Shown one piece after another: positions 41,320 to 50,530 of a DNA stretch of 64,000 bases. The position numbers and the translations under genes are program-made. The notes beneath the pieces are model-generated. The model saw only the letters and a list, made by a program, of their open reading frames with translations, made no database searches and had not been told where the DNA came from. Every line of letters starts with the position of its first letter. The first letter of the stretch is position 1. This stretch comes from an uncultured Bacteroidales bacterium (GTDB taxonomy: Bacteria > Bacteroidota > Bacteroidia > Bacteroidales > Paludibacteraceae): the NCBI GenBank assembly GCA_946411385.1, contig CAMKDV010000011.1, positions 1 to 64,000 of the forward strand, given 5' to 3'.

Positions 41320-44061
41320 ATGAGAAAGATTCTCTCTTTGATGATGGCTTTGGTGTTGACTTGCACCTTTGCCAATGCAGAAGCAGTTCGTCTGTACTGC
41401 AAAGTGACGCAATCATGGTGGAAAGCTGACGGCGCTGCCGTAGCTATCTTTGCCTGGACGGATGGCGGTACGAACAATGCTAATTGGCCGGGCGTACGAA
41501 TGACGGCTGTGGAAGGCGAAGCAGATATGTGGTATGGCGATGTGGATCCTGCCGTACACAACAAACTGATTTTTGTCCGCGTTAACGGTTCGGGTGACAT
41601 AGCTGACTGGGGTGCCAAGACGGCTGACCTCACATTCCCGACCGATGGCAAGAACCTTTATACTATCACTTCTGAAACCGCAGTGTGGGGGAATCCCGGC
41701 GTTACCGGCGAATGGTCGGTAAAAGGCGAAGCACAGGGCGGTGACGATACCGAACCTGAGACCGGTTGCAACTGGGATAATCTTGAGTGGTTGGGTGATG
41801 GTGCCGGAGGCGGCAAATACAGCAATATGTTCAAGGTTTGTTTGCCCGAAGGCTGGGGCGTAGTGAACGTTCAATCGCCGGGTTTCGCAACGAAACCGGG
41901 TATCTACGTTACCGTTCCCGCAGGTATCTCCGCTTGCTCGCTCGGTGAGGGCAACTACGATGTGCAGGGAGCAGGTATCATTCTGCACGTGGATGCATTT
42001 ACGCAGGAAGAAACCGAGGTATCGATTATTCACGGTACAGGCGAAGGAACGCTGACCGTTTATCGCAAGCCGAGTTATTATGTAGTAGGTGATGCACAGG
42101 CTCTGGGCGCTTGGACTCCTGCCAACGGCGTGAAAGTGTTCGGCGACAGCGTGAATTTCACTTTGGCTGCCGGCACATACAAGCTCAAAGTGGTTAACGG
42201 TCCTTCGTGGGAAGGCACAACGGCACTGGGCTATAATGCTCTGAAAGAAGGACAAACAGGCCTAAGCACTGATAATGACAACAATATCGTCTTTACGCTT
42301 GCTGCTGAGGGTGCCGTAGCCATCAAGGTAGAGAACAACAAAGTAATTGTTGACCTGCCTGCTTCACAAGGCGGTGATGACCCCGAACCTCAACCGACCA
42401 TCCATTACTATCTCGTTGGTTCGATGCAAGGATGGAGTCTGGAAAATGCTATTCCGATGCCGGGTGACAGCCTCTTTATTGAGGATGCAGCAGCCGGAGC
42501 ATACGCGCTGAAGATCCTTCCGCAGAACACAGGCTGGGACAATGCACTGACATTTGCCAACGTGAATGCAGACTGCTCGTCGGCCGGTATTTCCGAAGGA
42601 GATCAAGGCAATATCGTGGCTACGCTTGCACAAAACGGACCGGTGAAGATTAAGGTTGTCAACGGAGAGATTTGTATAACCGGTAACTTTGGCGGTGAAG
42701 TGCCTATTACCTCCTACACCGTAGTGGGTGATTCTGCTTTGCTTGGTGAAAACTGGAATCTGAACAGTACCGTAACGAATATGGTTGAGCAAGATGACCA
42801 TAGTTGGAAGTATACTATCGACTCTGTTGTTTTGGCTGTTAACCAGAACTATAAGTACAAGATGGTTGCTAACCACTCATGGGACATTGCTCAATATCCG
42901 CAAAATGGTGATTATATCCTTACTGTGACCGCAGCCGGTACTTATAAGGTTGAATTTACGCTCGTTCCGGGTGAAGTAGGCGGATCGGCTGTCGCAACAT
43001 TGCTGCATGGCGAACCCGAACCTCAACCGACCATCCATTACTATCTCGTAGGTTCGATGCAAGGTTGGAGTCTGGAGAACGCTATCCCGATGCCGGGTGA
43101 CAGCCTCGTGATTGAGGATGTAGCAGCCGGTACGTACGCACTGAAAATCCTTCCGCAGAACACAGGCTGGGACAATGCACTGACATTTGCCAACGTGAAT
43201 GCAGACTGCTCGTCGGCCGGTATTTCCGAAGGAGATCAAGGCAATATCGTGGCTACCTTGGAGCAGAATGGACCGGTAAAGATCAAAGTGGTCAATGGAC
43301 AGATTTGCATCACGGGTAACTTTGTTGTACCTGTTACTGCCAACTATTATTTGGTAGGCACAATGACTACTCCGACATGGAATCTTGAAGCAGCATTACC
43401 GATGGTAGGCGACAGCATTGTTCTTACATTGGCTGCCAATGCCTATGAGTTCAAAGTTCTTCCGCAGAACACCAGCTGGGCTAATGAGTTGGGGGCTTCG
43501 GCTGTGAATGCTGATTGCTCGTCGGAGGGAGTTGAATCTTCCGACACGAACGTCAAGATTATTCTTGCTGCCGAGAGCGAAGTGAAGATAAAGGTGGTTA
43601 ACGGACAACTCTGCATTACGGGAAGTTTCGGCGGACAAGTGGCTATCACATCGTATACGGTAGTAGGTGATGCCGGTTTGATGGGTAGCGGTTGGAATAC
43701 CAATGATGCCAACAACGAGATGACGCTCGACAACGGTGTGTGGAAACTGGAGAAGAAGAACGTTGAGATTGCTGCCGGACAATACTGGTATAAGGTGGTA
43801 GGTAATCACAGCTACTCGGTATTTGAGTATCCGGGTGCCAACCAATCGCAAGACTATGTATTCAACGAGGCCGGTACGTACGACTTGACGTTCACGTTCA
43901 CCCCGGGTGATCAGCCTTCGCTCGAACTCTCTGTTTTGAATGTAGCTTCTGACCTCCGCACCCTTGACAGCGAGAGCAATATAGAGAAGTTCATTGAGAA
44001 CGGACAACTCTACATCCGTGCTAACGGACAAGTATATACTATAATGGGAGTTGTACGTTAA
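41320..44061 (+). CDS. Secreted multi-module starch-binding-like protein (CBM26 and SusE/F-like modules)
   Basis: A 913-residue secreted protein, probably binding alpha-glucan. Signal peptide MRKILSLMMALVLTCTFANA. The first module (about 22-140, VRLYCKVTQSWWKADGAAVA with NWPGVRMT) resembles CBM26 starch-binding domains. A second module (NLEWLGDGAGGGKYSNMFKV) is shared with the 328-residue protein at 21788. Then come six or so SusE/F-type beta-sandwiches of two alternating kinds: YYLVGSMQGWSLENAIPM (three copies, two nearly identical) and SYTVVGDSALLGENWNLNST (three divergent copies). The tail KFIENGQLYIRANGQVYTIMG is the shared C-terminal motif. It has its own promoter and is the only gene of its transcript unless it reads into the flavodiiron gene. 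No catalytic domain was found. Confidence 0.75.
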   Translation: MRKILSLMMALVLTCTFANAEAVRLYCKVTQSWWKADGAAVAIFAWTDGGTNNANWPGVRMTAVEGEADMWYGDVDPAVHNKLIFVRVNGSGDIADWGAKTADLTFPTDGKNLYTITSETAVWGNPGVTGEWSVKGEAQGGDDTEPETGCNWDNLEWLGDGAGGGKYSNMFKVCLPEGWGVVNVQSPGFATKPGIYVTVPAGISACSLGEGNYDVQGAGIILHVDAFTQEETEVSIIHGTGEGTLTVYRKPSYYVVGDAQALGAWTPANGVKVFGDSVNFTLAAGTYKLKVVNGPSWEGTTALGYNALKEGQTGLSTDNDNNIVFTLAAEGAVAIKVENNKVIVDLPASQGGDDPEPQPTIHYYLVGSMQGWSLENAIPMPGDSLFIEDAAAGAYALKILPQNTGWDNALTFANVNADCSSAGISEGDQGNIVATLAQNGPVKIKVVNGEICITGNFGGEVPITSYTVVGDSALLGENWNLNSTVTNMVEQDDHSWKYTIDSVVLAVNQNYKYKMVANHSWDIAQYPQNGDYILTVTAAGTYKVEFTLVPGEVGGSAVATLLHGEPEPQPTIHYYLVGSMQGWSLENAIPMPGDSLVIEDVAAGTYALKILPQNTGWDNALTFANVNADCSSAGISEGDQGNIVATLEQNGPVKIKVVNGQICITGNFVVPVTANYYLVGTMTTPTWNLEAALPMVGDSIVLTLAANAYEFKVLPQNTSWANELGASAVNADCSSEGVESSDTNVKIILAAESEVKIKVVNGQLCITGSFGGQVAITSYTVVGDAGLMGSGWNTNDANNEMTLDNGVWKLEKKNVEIAAGQYWYKVVGNHSYSVFEYPGANQSQDYVFNEAGTYDLTFTFTPGDQPSLELSVLNVASDLRTLDSESNIEKFIENGQLYIRANGQVYTIMGVVR
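42389..43324 (+). repeat. 633-bp-spaced internal direct duplication
   Basis: The segment from 42389 to about 42691 recurs at 43022-43324 (offset exactly 633 bp, 211 codons), with a perfectly identical core of about 110 bp (around 42518-42627 and 43151-43260) and scattered silent differences elsewhere. It encodes the module beginning YYLVGSMQGWSLENAIPM. Recent duplication or gene conversion is the likely cause. Confidence 0.85.
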
Positions 44062-44112
44062 ACGGTTAAGTTGTTAAATTGTTAAGCTGTTAAATAGTTA
44101 AGCTGTTAAATT
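44057..44112 (+). repeat. 8-bp tandem repeat spacer before the flavodiiron gene
   Basis: Seven units of 8 bp in register (GTTAAACG, GTTAAGTT, GTTAAATT, GTTAAGCT, GTTAAATA, GTTAAGCT, GTTAAATT). The stop codon of the repeat protein lies in the first unit, and the ATG at 44119 follows 6 bp after the last. It is the same unit family as at 15455 and 16851. Confidence 0.8.
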
Positions 44113-44118
44113 GCTATT

Positions 44119-45255
44119 ATGAGATCTCTCTCGTATATCGGTTGTGACGATCCTACTCTGGATTTGTTCGAAGGGCAATACGCCTTGCCGGATGGTATGT
44201 GCTACAACTCGTATCTGCTTATGGCAGAGCGTGTGGCGGTGGTCGATAGCGTCGACCCCCGCTGCACGGACGAGTGGCTCAACCATCTGGAGAAGAGCCT
44301 GCTCGGTCGCACCCCTGACTACCTAGTCGTTCACCACATGGAGCCTGACCATTCCGGTTCCATGGATGCTTTTCTACGCCGCTATCCCGAAGCAACGGTC
44401 GTTTGCTCGAAGATAGCACAAGGAATGATGACTAATTTTGCCATCAACGCGCCTAAGGTGCAGATGGTAAAAGAAGGTGACGTGCTTGATTTGGGCGGAT
44501 TGACGCTGCAGTTCATAGCTGCGCCGATGATCCACTGGCCTGAGGTGCTGATGTCCTACTGCAAGGAGGAGCAGGTGTTGTTCTCCGCCGACGCTTTCGG
44601 TAAGTTCGGCGTGTACGATGCCGATGCCGATGATTGGGCATGTGAGGCTCGGCGCTACTATTTCAATATCGTAGGCAAGTACGGTCAGCAGGTGCAGAAC
44701 GTGCTGAAGAAGATTGCTCCGCTCGCCATCCAATCCATCGCGCCGCTTCACGGGCCTGTGCTGGAAGGTGAGAAGCGCGAAGAGGCTTTGCGCTTGTACG
44801 GCATCTGGAGTGCTTACGGCATCGAGACTGAAGGCGTGTTTGTCGTATCTGCCTCTATCCACGGTCATACCAAAGCCGTAGCCGAGCAGATTGCCGAAGC
44901 CTTGAAGGAGAAAGGCAACAAGGTGGCCTTCACCGATCTAACGCGCGATGATATGGCAGAAGCCATTGAGGATGCTTTCCGCTACGGAAGGATTGTTCTA
45001 TGCGCCTGTACCTACGATGGCGACCTCTTTCCGCCGATGCACACTTTCTTGCATAAACTACAACTGAAAGGCTGGCGCGGACGCAAGGTAGGGCTTGTTG
45101 AGAACGGCTCATGGGCTCCGCAAGCCGCACGAATAATGCGCGCTATGCTCGAGCAGATGACCGACGTTACTGTGATTGAGCCTGTCGTGTCATTGCGAGG
45201 AGCATACAAACCCGACAACCAAGCGGCAGTCGAGGCTTTAGTAGAAGCTATCTAA
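44119..45255 (+). CDS. Flavodiiron protein (A-type flavoprotein; O2 or NO reductase)
   Basis: It removes O2 (or NO) in the cytoplasm of anaerobes, using electrons from rubredoxin or a related carrier. The 378-residue protein has a metallo-beta-lactamase-like domain (about 1-240) with all diiron ligands: HHMEPDHSG (His, Glu, Asp, His), the His in MIHWPE, the Asp in SADAFG and the His in PLHGP. The flavodoxin domain (about 245-378) has the FMN loop SASIHGHTKAVAEQIAE and the CACTYDG segment. No rubredoxin domain is attached. It is well preserved and likely active. It lies 10 bp before the oxidoreductase gene, so they are probably co-transcribed despite unrelated roles. Confidence 0.93.
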   Translation: MRSLSYIGCDDPTLDLFEGQYALPDGMCYNSYLLMAERVAVVDSVDPRCTDEWLNHLEKSLLGRTPDYLVVHHMEPDHSGSMDAFLRRYPEATVVCSKIAQGMMTNFAINAPKVQMVKEGDVLDLGGLTLQFIAAPMIHWPEVLMSYCKEEQVLFSADAFGKFGVYDADADDWACEARRYYFNIVGKYGQQVQNVLKKIAPLAIQSIAPLHGPVLEGEKREEALRLYGIWSAYGIETEGVFVVSASIHGHTKAVAEQIAEALKEKGNKVAFTDLTRDDMAEAIEDAFRYGRIVLCACTYDGDLFPPMHTFLHKLQLKGWRGRKVGLVENGSWAPQAARIMRAMLEQMTDVTVIEPVVSLRGAYKPDNQAAVEALVEAI

Positions 45256-45265
45256 CGAAGAGTAT

Positions 45266-46243
45266 ATGTATAATTTTGCATTGATTGGAGCGGCGGGCTA
45301 TATCGCTCCGCGCCACATAAAAGCCATTGCCGACACGGGTAACAACCTGATGGTTGCCTACGACAAGTTCGACTCTGTCGGGCGTCTTGACTCATCTTTC
45401 CCCGATTGTTCGTTCTTTACGGAGAACGAGCAGTTTGACCGTTTCTGCTCGAAACAGATGCGTACTTCCAACCCGCTCAGCTGGGTAAGTATATGTACGC
45501 CCAACTACACGCACGATGCCTTTATCCGTTATGGTCTGCGTCTCGGCTGCGATGTGATATGCGAGAAGCCGTTGGTGCTCAATCCATACAACATTGACAA
45601 CCTCATGCAACTTGAGCAAGAGACAGGTCATCGTGCTTATACAATACTCCAACTCCGTTTGCACGACAAGATACGTGCATTGAAGGAGAAGGTGGAAAAC
45701 GGTCCGAAAGATAAGATATACGATGTAGACCTGACCTATATAACCAGTCGAGGCAAATGGTACTATTCTTCGTGGAAAGGTGACGTGCATAAGTCCGGTG
45801 GTATTGCCACGAACATAGGTGTGCATTTCTATGATATGCTCCAATGGATCTTCGGTCGTGTGCGTCAGAACATCGTGCATGTCATGTCGTTTGACCGTGT
45901 GGCGGGTTTTTTGGATCTGGAGCGTGCCCGTGTGCGTTACTTCCTGAGTATAAACGCAGCTTGTCTGCCCGCTAATGCCGTACAAGGCGAGAAACGCACT
46001 TTCCGTACGCTATCCATTGACGGCGAGGAGTTTGAGTTCTCGCAAGGCTTTACCGAGTTGCATACCGAGAGCTACCGCCATATCTTGGCGGGTAACGGAT
46101 TCCGTATAGCGGAAGCGCGTCCGTGTATAGAGACTGTATCAGAGATACGCAAAGCAACGCCGATAGGTTTGGTAGGCGACTACCATCCTTTGGCTAAACT
46201 GCCACTTGCTCCGCATCCCTTCGGATGGGACGAACACAGATGA
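45266..46243 (+). CDS. Gfo/Idh/MocA-family oxidoreductase, likely sugar-nucleotide dehydrogenase (WbpB/WlbA-like)
   Basis: 325 residues, with a Rossmann NAD-binding start (FALIGAAGYIAPRHIKAI), the family motif CEKPLVLNPYNID (catalytic-site Lys-Pro), a substrate domain with GKWYYSSWKGDVHKSGGIATNIGVHFYDML (His-x3-Asp) and a C-terminal SYRHILAGNGF. The overall pattern fits the dehydrogenases that oxidise UDP-N-acetylglucosaminuronate in lipopolysaccharide or capsule sugar synthesis. The two Wza-like genes and the Wzc-like kinase follow immediately, and the stop codon overlaps the start of the first (ATGA at 46240), supporting a role in surface polysaccharide. Confidence 0.85.
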   Translation: MYNFALIGAAGYIAPRHIKAIADTGNNLMVAYDKFDSVGRLDSSFPDCSFFTENEQFDRFCSKQMRTSNPLSWVSICTPNYTHDAFIRYGLRLGCDVICEKPLVLNPYNIDNLMQLEQETGHRAYTILQLRLHDKIRALKEKVENGPKDKIYDVDLTYITSRGKWYYSSWKGDVHKSGGIATNIGVHFYDMLQWIFGRVRQNIVHVMSFDRVAGFLDLERARVRYFLSINAACLPANAVQGEKRTFRTLSIDGEEFEFSQGFTELHTESYRHILAGNGFRIAEARPCIETVSEIRKATPIGLVGDYHPLAKLPLAPHPFGWDEHR

Positions 46244-47142
46244 TAAGAAAAGTGATGAGAAAAAGCAAACACATAATTGTACTTGCCTTGATGGCTGTGG
46301 CTTTAAGTTCGTGCTTGACATCGAAAAAGGTCAACTTGCTGCAAGAGCCGAACAAGCAGATACCCTCCTATGTGGATACGCTATCGTTCGAGGATTATGA
46401 GATCCGTACGAGCGATCGACTGTACATACAGGTCTATTCTGTGGATGAACGGTTGACCAAACTCTTCAATCAGGGTGGTGGCAATGGTACGTATATGCGC
46501 CAACAGATGATGAGCGGTACCGGCGACTTGTACGGCACTAACGAGTTGTATTCCTATCTGGTAGACGCCAATGGCAACATTCAGTTCCCGATGATCGGGG
46601 ATGTGCCTGTACGCGGAAAGACCACCCGTGAAGTCAAACATCTGTTGGAACAGGAGTTGGCAGGTTTTGTTAAGCCGATAGGGGAATATAGCCTGATGTC
46701 CGTGGAGGTGCAGGTCATCGGTAGGTGCTTCTCCGTGATTGGAGCCGTGCAAAGTGCACGCGTGCCGCTTATCAAGGAGAAAGTGACTATCTTCGAGGCG
46801 CTGGCATTGGCGGGCGATATAGCAGACTATGGCGACCATTCGAAGATTCGTATTGTGCGTGAGATAGAGGGCGAAACCACTATCCGTACTTTCGATGTGC
46901 GAAGCAAGGATATTATCAATTCGGAGTTCTACTACATCGAGCCGAATGACGTGATCTATATCCAGTACATGCCCGGACACACGTTTGGCATCAACCATGT
47001 GACCACCACGGTGGCCGTGGTAGCCACCACGCTGTCGTTCGGCGGTTTCATTTACGCCCTTGTGGTGCGTACGATGAATGCGGTAGAAAGAAGCAAGAAT
47101 AAGAGCGGAGGAAGTTCAACCACAAACGGAGGAGGGAAATAG
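46240..47142 (+). CDS. Polysaccharide export lipoprotein (Wza-like), first copy
   Basis: Outer-membrane polysaccharide export protein, 300 residues from the ATG at 46240 (or 295 from 46255, MRKSKHIIVLALMAVALSSC). Lipid Cys is at about 25 (ALSSCLTSKK). The export domain starts YEIRTSDRLYIQVYSVDERL, followed by SLBB-like loops (YLVDANGNIQFPMIGDVPVR and VIGAVQSARVPLIKEKVTIFEALALAGDI). A short C-terminal hydrophobic helix (VTTTVAVVATTLSFGGFIYAL) is present. The next gene is a second copy, only 2 bp away, so the two may form a mixed or alternative channel with the kinase that follows. Confidence 0.9.
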   Translation: MIRKVMRKSKHIIVLALMAVALSSCLTSKKVNLLQEPNKQIPSYVDTLSFEDYEIRTSDRLYIQVYSVDERLTKLFNQGGGNGTYMRQQMMSGTGDLYGTNELYSYLVDANGNIQFPMIGDVPVRGKTTREVKHLLEQELAGFVKPIGEYSLMSVEVQVIGRCFSVIGAVQSARVPLIKEKVTIFEALALAGDIADYGDHSKIRIVREIEGETTIRTFDVRSKDIINSEFYYIEPNDVIYIQYMPGHTFGINHVTTTVAVVATTLSFGGFIYALVVRTMNAVERSKNKSGGSSTTNGGGK

Positions 47143-47144
47143 CC

Positions 47145-47906
47145 ATGAGAAGGAATAGCAATATCATTTATATACTGCTCGTTGTGGTTCTTACCCTTTC
47201 GGGGTGTTACTCCAATCGTCAGATAGGCCTGTTGCAAGAACGCAAAGGTATACCTGAGTACGATTCTATCCCCTACGAGCCTTATCGTCTGCATGTGAAT
47301 GACGAGATTGTCTACCGTTTGATTACGATGGACGAGACAATCTCCAAGGCGATGACTAACGGTCAGCAGACGACGACCCAATACGCCACTACCTACCGCA
47401 TTTATCCTGACGGAACAGTGGATATACCGTTCCTCCCGCCAATCAAGCTGTTAGGCCTGACCGAGCGCGAAGCACAGGATACATTGCGAGCTTATATGCG
47501 GCAGATTATCCCCGATGCGGATGTCAAGCTTGCGCTCTACAACAAGAATTTCACCGTATTGGGTGACCTTGGTTCGGGGCAGTACAAGATATACAAGGAG
47601 CGAATGACCATCTTCCAGGCGCTGGCGATGACGGGCGACGTGGCTAACAGCGGTGACAGGAAGCATGTGCGTATCGTTCGCCCCAACGGCAATGAACCAC
47701 CCGAGGTGCTGGAGTTCGATATACGATCCAAATCGATTATTGATTCCAAGTACTACTACATTTATCCCAACGACCTGATTTATGTTAGCCGTGAGCCCGG
47801 AGCATTCTACAAAGTGCCGTCGTATAGCGGATTTATAGCACTCGTGACTTCATCCATCTCGTTGCTGCTATCCGTATTGAACTACATACCCGATGTTAAC
47901 TTCTAA
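47145..47906 (+). CDS. Polysaccharide export lipoprotein (Wza-like), second copy
   Basis: 253 residues, lipid Cys at about 21 (LTLSGCYSNR). The same architecture as the copy just upstream: YRLHVNDEIVYRLITMDETI, the SLBB-type loop YRIYPDGTVDIPFLPPIKLLGL, VLGDLGSGQYKIYKERMTIFQALAMTGDV and a C-terminal hydrophobic helix (GFIALVTSSISLLLSVLNYI). The divergence between the two copies shows an old duplication rather than a recent one. Location: outer membrane or periplasm, joined to the Wzc-like kinase encoded 35 bp downstream. Confidence 0.88.
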   Translation: MRRNSNIIYILLVVVLTLSGCYSNRQIGLLQERKGIPEYDSIPYEPYRLHVNDEIVYRLITMDETISKAMTNGQQTTTQYATTYRIYPDGTVDIPFLPPIKLLGLTEREAQDTLRAYMRQIIPDADVKLALYNKNFTVLGDLGSGQYKIYKERMTIFQALAMTGDVANSGDRKHVRIVRPNGNEPPEVLEFDIRSKSIIDSKYYYIYPNDLIYVSREPGAFYKVPSYSGFIALVTSSISLLLSVLNYIPDVNF

Positions 47907-47941
47907 ATAGTAAATGGTCAACTACCAAATGATAAGTGTCT

Positions 47942-50530
47942 ATGGCAGAGAATAATCCTTATACCAATCCGTACGGCAACCCCTACGCTAATCCTTACGG
48001 CAATCCGTACGGTAATCCCTATGCTAACCCCTACGCCAATCCGTATGGCGCATCAATGGATGTACCCGATACCGATGATAACGGCGGCATGAATATCAAT
48101 GTGATGGAGTGGGTAATACGTTTCCTTCACTATTGGTATTTGTTCGCTATCGGTGTGGCCATCATGTTCAGTTTAGCTATGCTCAAGAACCGCAAATGGA
48201 TACCGGCTTATTATAGTTACGGCACGATTATCATCAAGCAGTCGGCAGGCTACGGAGCCAGCATTATGCGCGGTTTCAGCTTAGACGAAGGAATGAGTGA
48301 TATAAACAACCAAGTGCTCCGTTTGCGTTCACATGACCTCATCAGCCGTACGGTGGACTCCTTGCCTTTCCTGAACGTGGAGTATATCACAATGGGGCGC
48401 TTCAAGACGCGTAATGTATACAACATGACTCCATTTACCGTGGAGACAAAGCAGATAAGCGAGAGAGGCTATGATATGCTTTACCGTGTAGATTTTCAGG
48501 AAGATGGCACGCTTGTTGTTACCCTGAGCAATGACGATGAGCGGTTGCAACAGTTCCGCGTGGAGACGCATTACGGTGAGCAGTTTGAGACTCCCTATTT
48601 CACGGGTGTAATCTGGCCTACAGCCTATATGACCAACAAGGGAAGGATGTTCTTCCGCCTGCGTTCACATGAATCGTTGGTATCAGAGTTCCAGTCGAGT
48701 CTGCAACTGAACTTCCTTCAGCAGAGTTCTACCGTGCTATGTATAGGTCTGACCAGTGAGACTTATGAGCGTGACTGTGATTTTATCGACAAATTGTCTG
48801 ATATCTTCCTTCTCCAAAACCTTGAGCGAAAGAACGAGCAGGCAGAGAAGTCTATCCTGTTCATCAACGAGCAGCTGAAAGTGTTGCAGCAGTCGCTCGA
48901 ATTGTCAGAAGGAGAGATGACTGCTTTCCGCCAGGAGAACCGTTTTATCGATGTAGGCTCTTATGCTTCGCAATTGATGTCGAGGATTAGCGGTTATGAC
49001 CAGCAGGTATTGCAGCTGCGCTTACGCGAAACTTATCTTGATTATCTGGATAACTATCTGCATGAGTCCATCGAGCAGGGCACGGTTATCGCTCCGGGAT
49101 CTTTGGGCATTACAGATGGAACGCTCATGGGACTTGTGGCACAACTCAACGACCTGCAAATACAACGAGGCGAGCTGACAGAAAAGAACGTGTTCTATGC
49201 CAGGTACACGAAGGATATTGAGAATGTAAAACTGGCCATAGCAGAGGTGGTTAAATCGATGCGTAAGTCACTTGAGATAGAGAAGCAAGATCTGAAGACA
49301 CGATATGCAGAAGTGGAAGAGGACATCAAACATCTGCCGGAGAAAGAACTGCAGATGGTAGCCATTGAGCGTAACTACCGAATTGATGACAACTACTACA
49401 CTTTCTTCCTTCAGAAACGTGCAGAATCAGAGATTCAGAAAGCTTCGAACACTCCTGACAACGAGATTCTTGACCGTGCACGCACTACCACCAAACTGGT
49501 GAACGCGAAGGTAAAGAAAAAAACGATGACAACGTTCCTTGCCCTCGGTTTTGTCATTCCGTTGCTGCTGATCATCCTCAGCGAACTGCTGAACGACAAG
49601 ATTCGTACTCCGCAAGAAGCAGAGAAGTTGTCGAAATTCAAAGTTATCGGCACTCTCCGACATGCTCATTCGCAGAACCCAACGCTCGTGAAAAATTCAC
49701 CACGATCAGGATATGCTGAGATGCTACGTGCTATGCGTACGCGAATCGAGTTTATCGTCGGACGAAAAGAAAAGTTGTGCATCTGCATAACCTCTGCAGA
49801 GTCAGGTGACGGTAAGACTTTTATGTCAACCAACCTTGCAGCGCTCTACGCCATGACCGGCAAGAAGACTCTTCTTGTCGACCTCGATGTCCGTAAACCG
49901 AATATCCATACCAAATTGGCAATAGATGTCAAAGTGGGTATGACAAACTACCTTATCGGTGAATGTACGGAAGAGGAATTGATTATTCACCACCCGAATG
50001 TCAATTTCGATTTCATCTCTGCGGGAACAGTTCCTCCTAACCCTGGTGAGTTGATTCATAGCGATAAACTAATGGAATTCCTTAGACGAATGCGCGAACG
50101 CTATGACTTCATCGTTTTGGATACATCGCCTATCGGTCAGGTGCCCGATGCCCTATCGCTGGTAGCGGAAACGGATATCACTTTGTTCGTTATCCGTTGT
50201 GTGCAGACTTCCAAGTCATTCTGCCGTCAGACACTTGAAGCGTTGGAAGAGGATTATTCGGATAAGATACATCTTATCCTCTCGGATATACCTACCGAAG
50301 GATTCCATTCGGGTTACGGCTACGGTTATGGTTACGGCTATGTTAAGCGTCGCAATGGTTATGGATCATATGGTTACGGCTATGGTTACGGATATGGTAA
50401 AGGAAAATCGTCGAAAGACAGCAAACACCGCCGCCACACATGGAAACAAAAGTTATGGATGACGCTTGATTCATGGATACATCACAAGAGACGTTCCGAC
50501 TACAACTATTATGAAGATGAGGAAGATTAG
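47942..50530 (+). CDS. Wzc-like polysaccharide co-polymerase and tyrosine kinase with N-terminal NPY repeats
   Basis: Controls chain length and export of surface polysaccharide. It has 862 residues from the ATG at 47942. The N-terminus is unusual: about eight tandem Asn-Pro-Tyr-x units (residues 4-36) before the first membrane helix (FLHYWYLFAIGVAIMFSLAML). The periplasmic part has the usual long coiled coil. A second membrane helix (FLALGFVIPLLLIILSEL) precedes the BY-kinase domain with Walker A SAESGDGKT, the Walker A' segment LLVDLDVRKPNI and Walker B DFIVLDTSPIG. The tail is rich in Gly-Tyr pairs (GYGYGYGYGYV, then GYGSYGYGYGYGYG), the likely autophosphorylation cluster. Its stop overlaps the next gene by 20 bp. 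Confidence 0.92.
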   Translation: MAENNPYTNPYGNPYANPYGNPYGNPYANPYANPYGASMDVPDTDDNGGMNINVMEWVIRFLHYWYLFAIGVAIMFSLAMLKNRKWIPAYYSYGTIIIKQSAGYGASIMRGFSLDEGMSDINNQVLRLRSHDLISRTVDSLPFLNVEYITMGRFKTRNVYNMTPFTVETKQISERGYDMLYRVDFQEDGTLVVTLSNDDERLQQFRVETHYGEQFETPYFTGVIWPTAYMTNKGRMFFRLRSHESLVSEFQSSLQLNFLQQSSTVLCIGLTSETYERDCDFIDKLSDIFLLQNLERKNEQAEKSILFINEQLKVLQQSLELSEGEMTAFRQENRFIDVGSYASQLMSRISGYDQQVLQLRLRETYLDYLDNYLHESIEQGTVIAPGSLGITDGTLMGLVAQLNDLQIQRGELTEKNVFYARYTKDIENVKLAIAEVVKSMRKSLEIEKQDLKTRYAEVEEDIKHLPEKELQMVAIERNYRIDDNYYTFFLQKRAESEIQKASNTPDNEILDRARTTTKLVNAKVKKKTMTTFLALGFVIPLLLIILSELLNDKIRTPQEAEKLSKFKVIGTLRHAHSQNPTLVKNSPRSGYAEMLRAMRTRIEFIVGRKEKLCICITSAESGDGKTFMSTNLAALYAMTGKKTLLVDLDVRKPNIHTKLAIDVKVGMTNYLIGECTEEELIIHHPNVNFDFISAGTVPPNPGELIHSDKLMEFLRRMRERYDFIVLDTSPIGQVPDALSLVAETDITLFVIRCVQTSKSFCRQTLEALEEDYSDKIHLILSDIPTEGFHSGYGYGYGYGYVKRRNGYGSYGYGYGYGYGKGKSSKDSKHRRHTWKQKLWMTLDSWIHHKRRSDYNYYEDEED

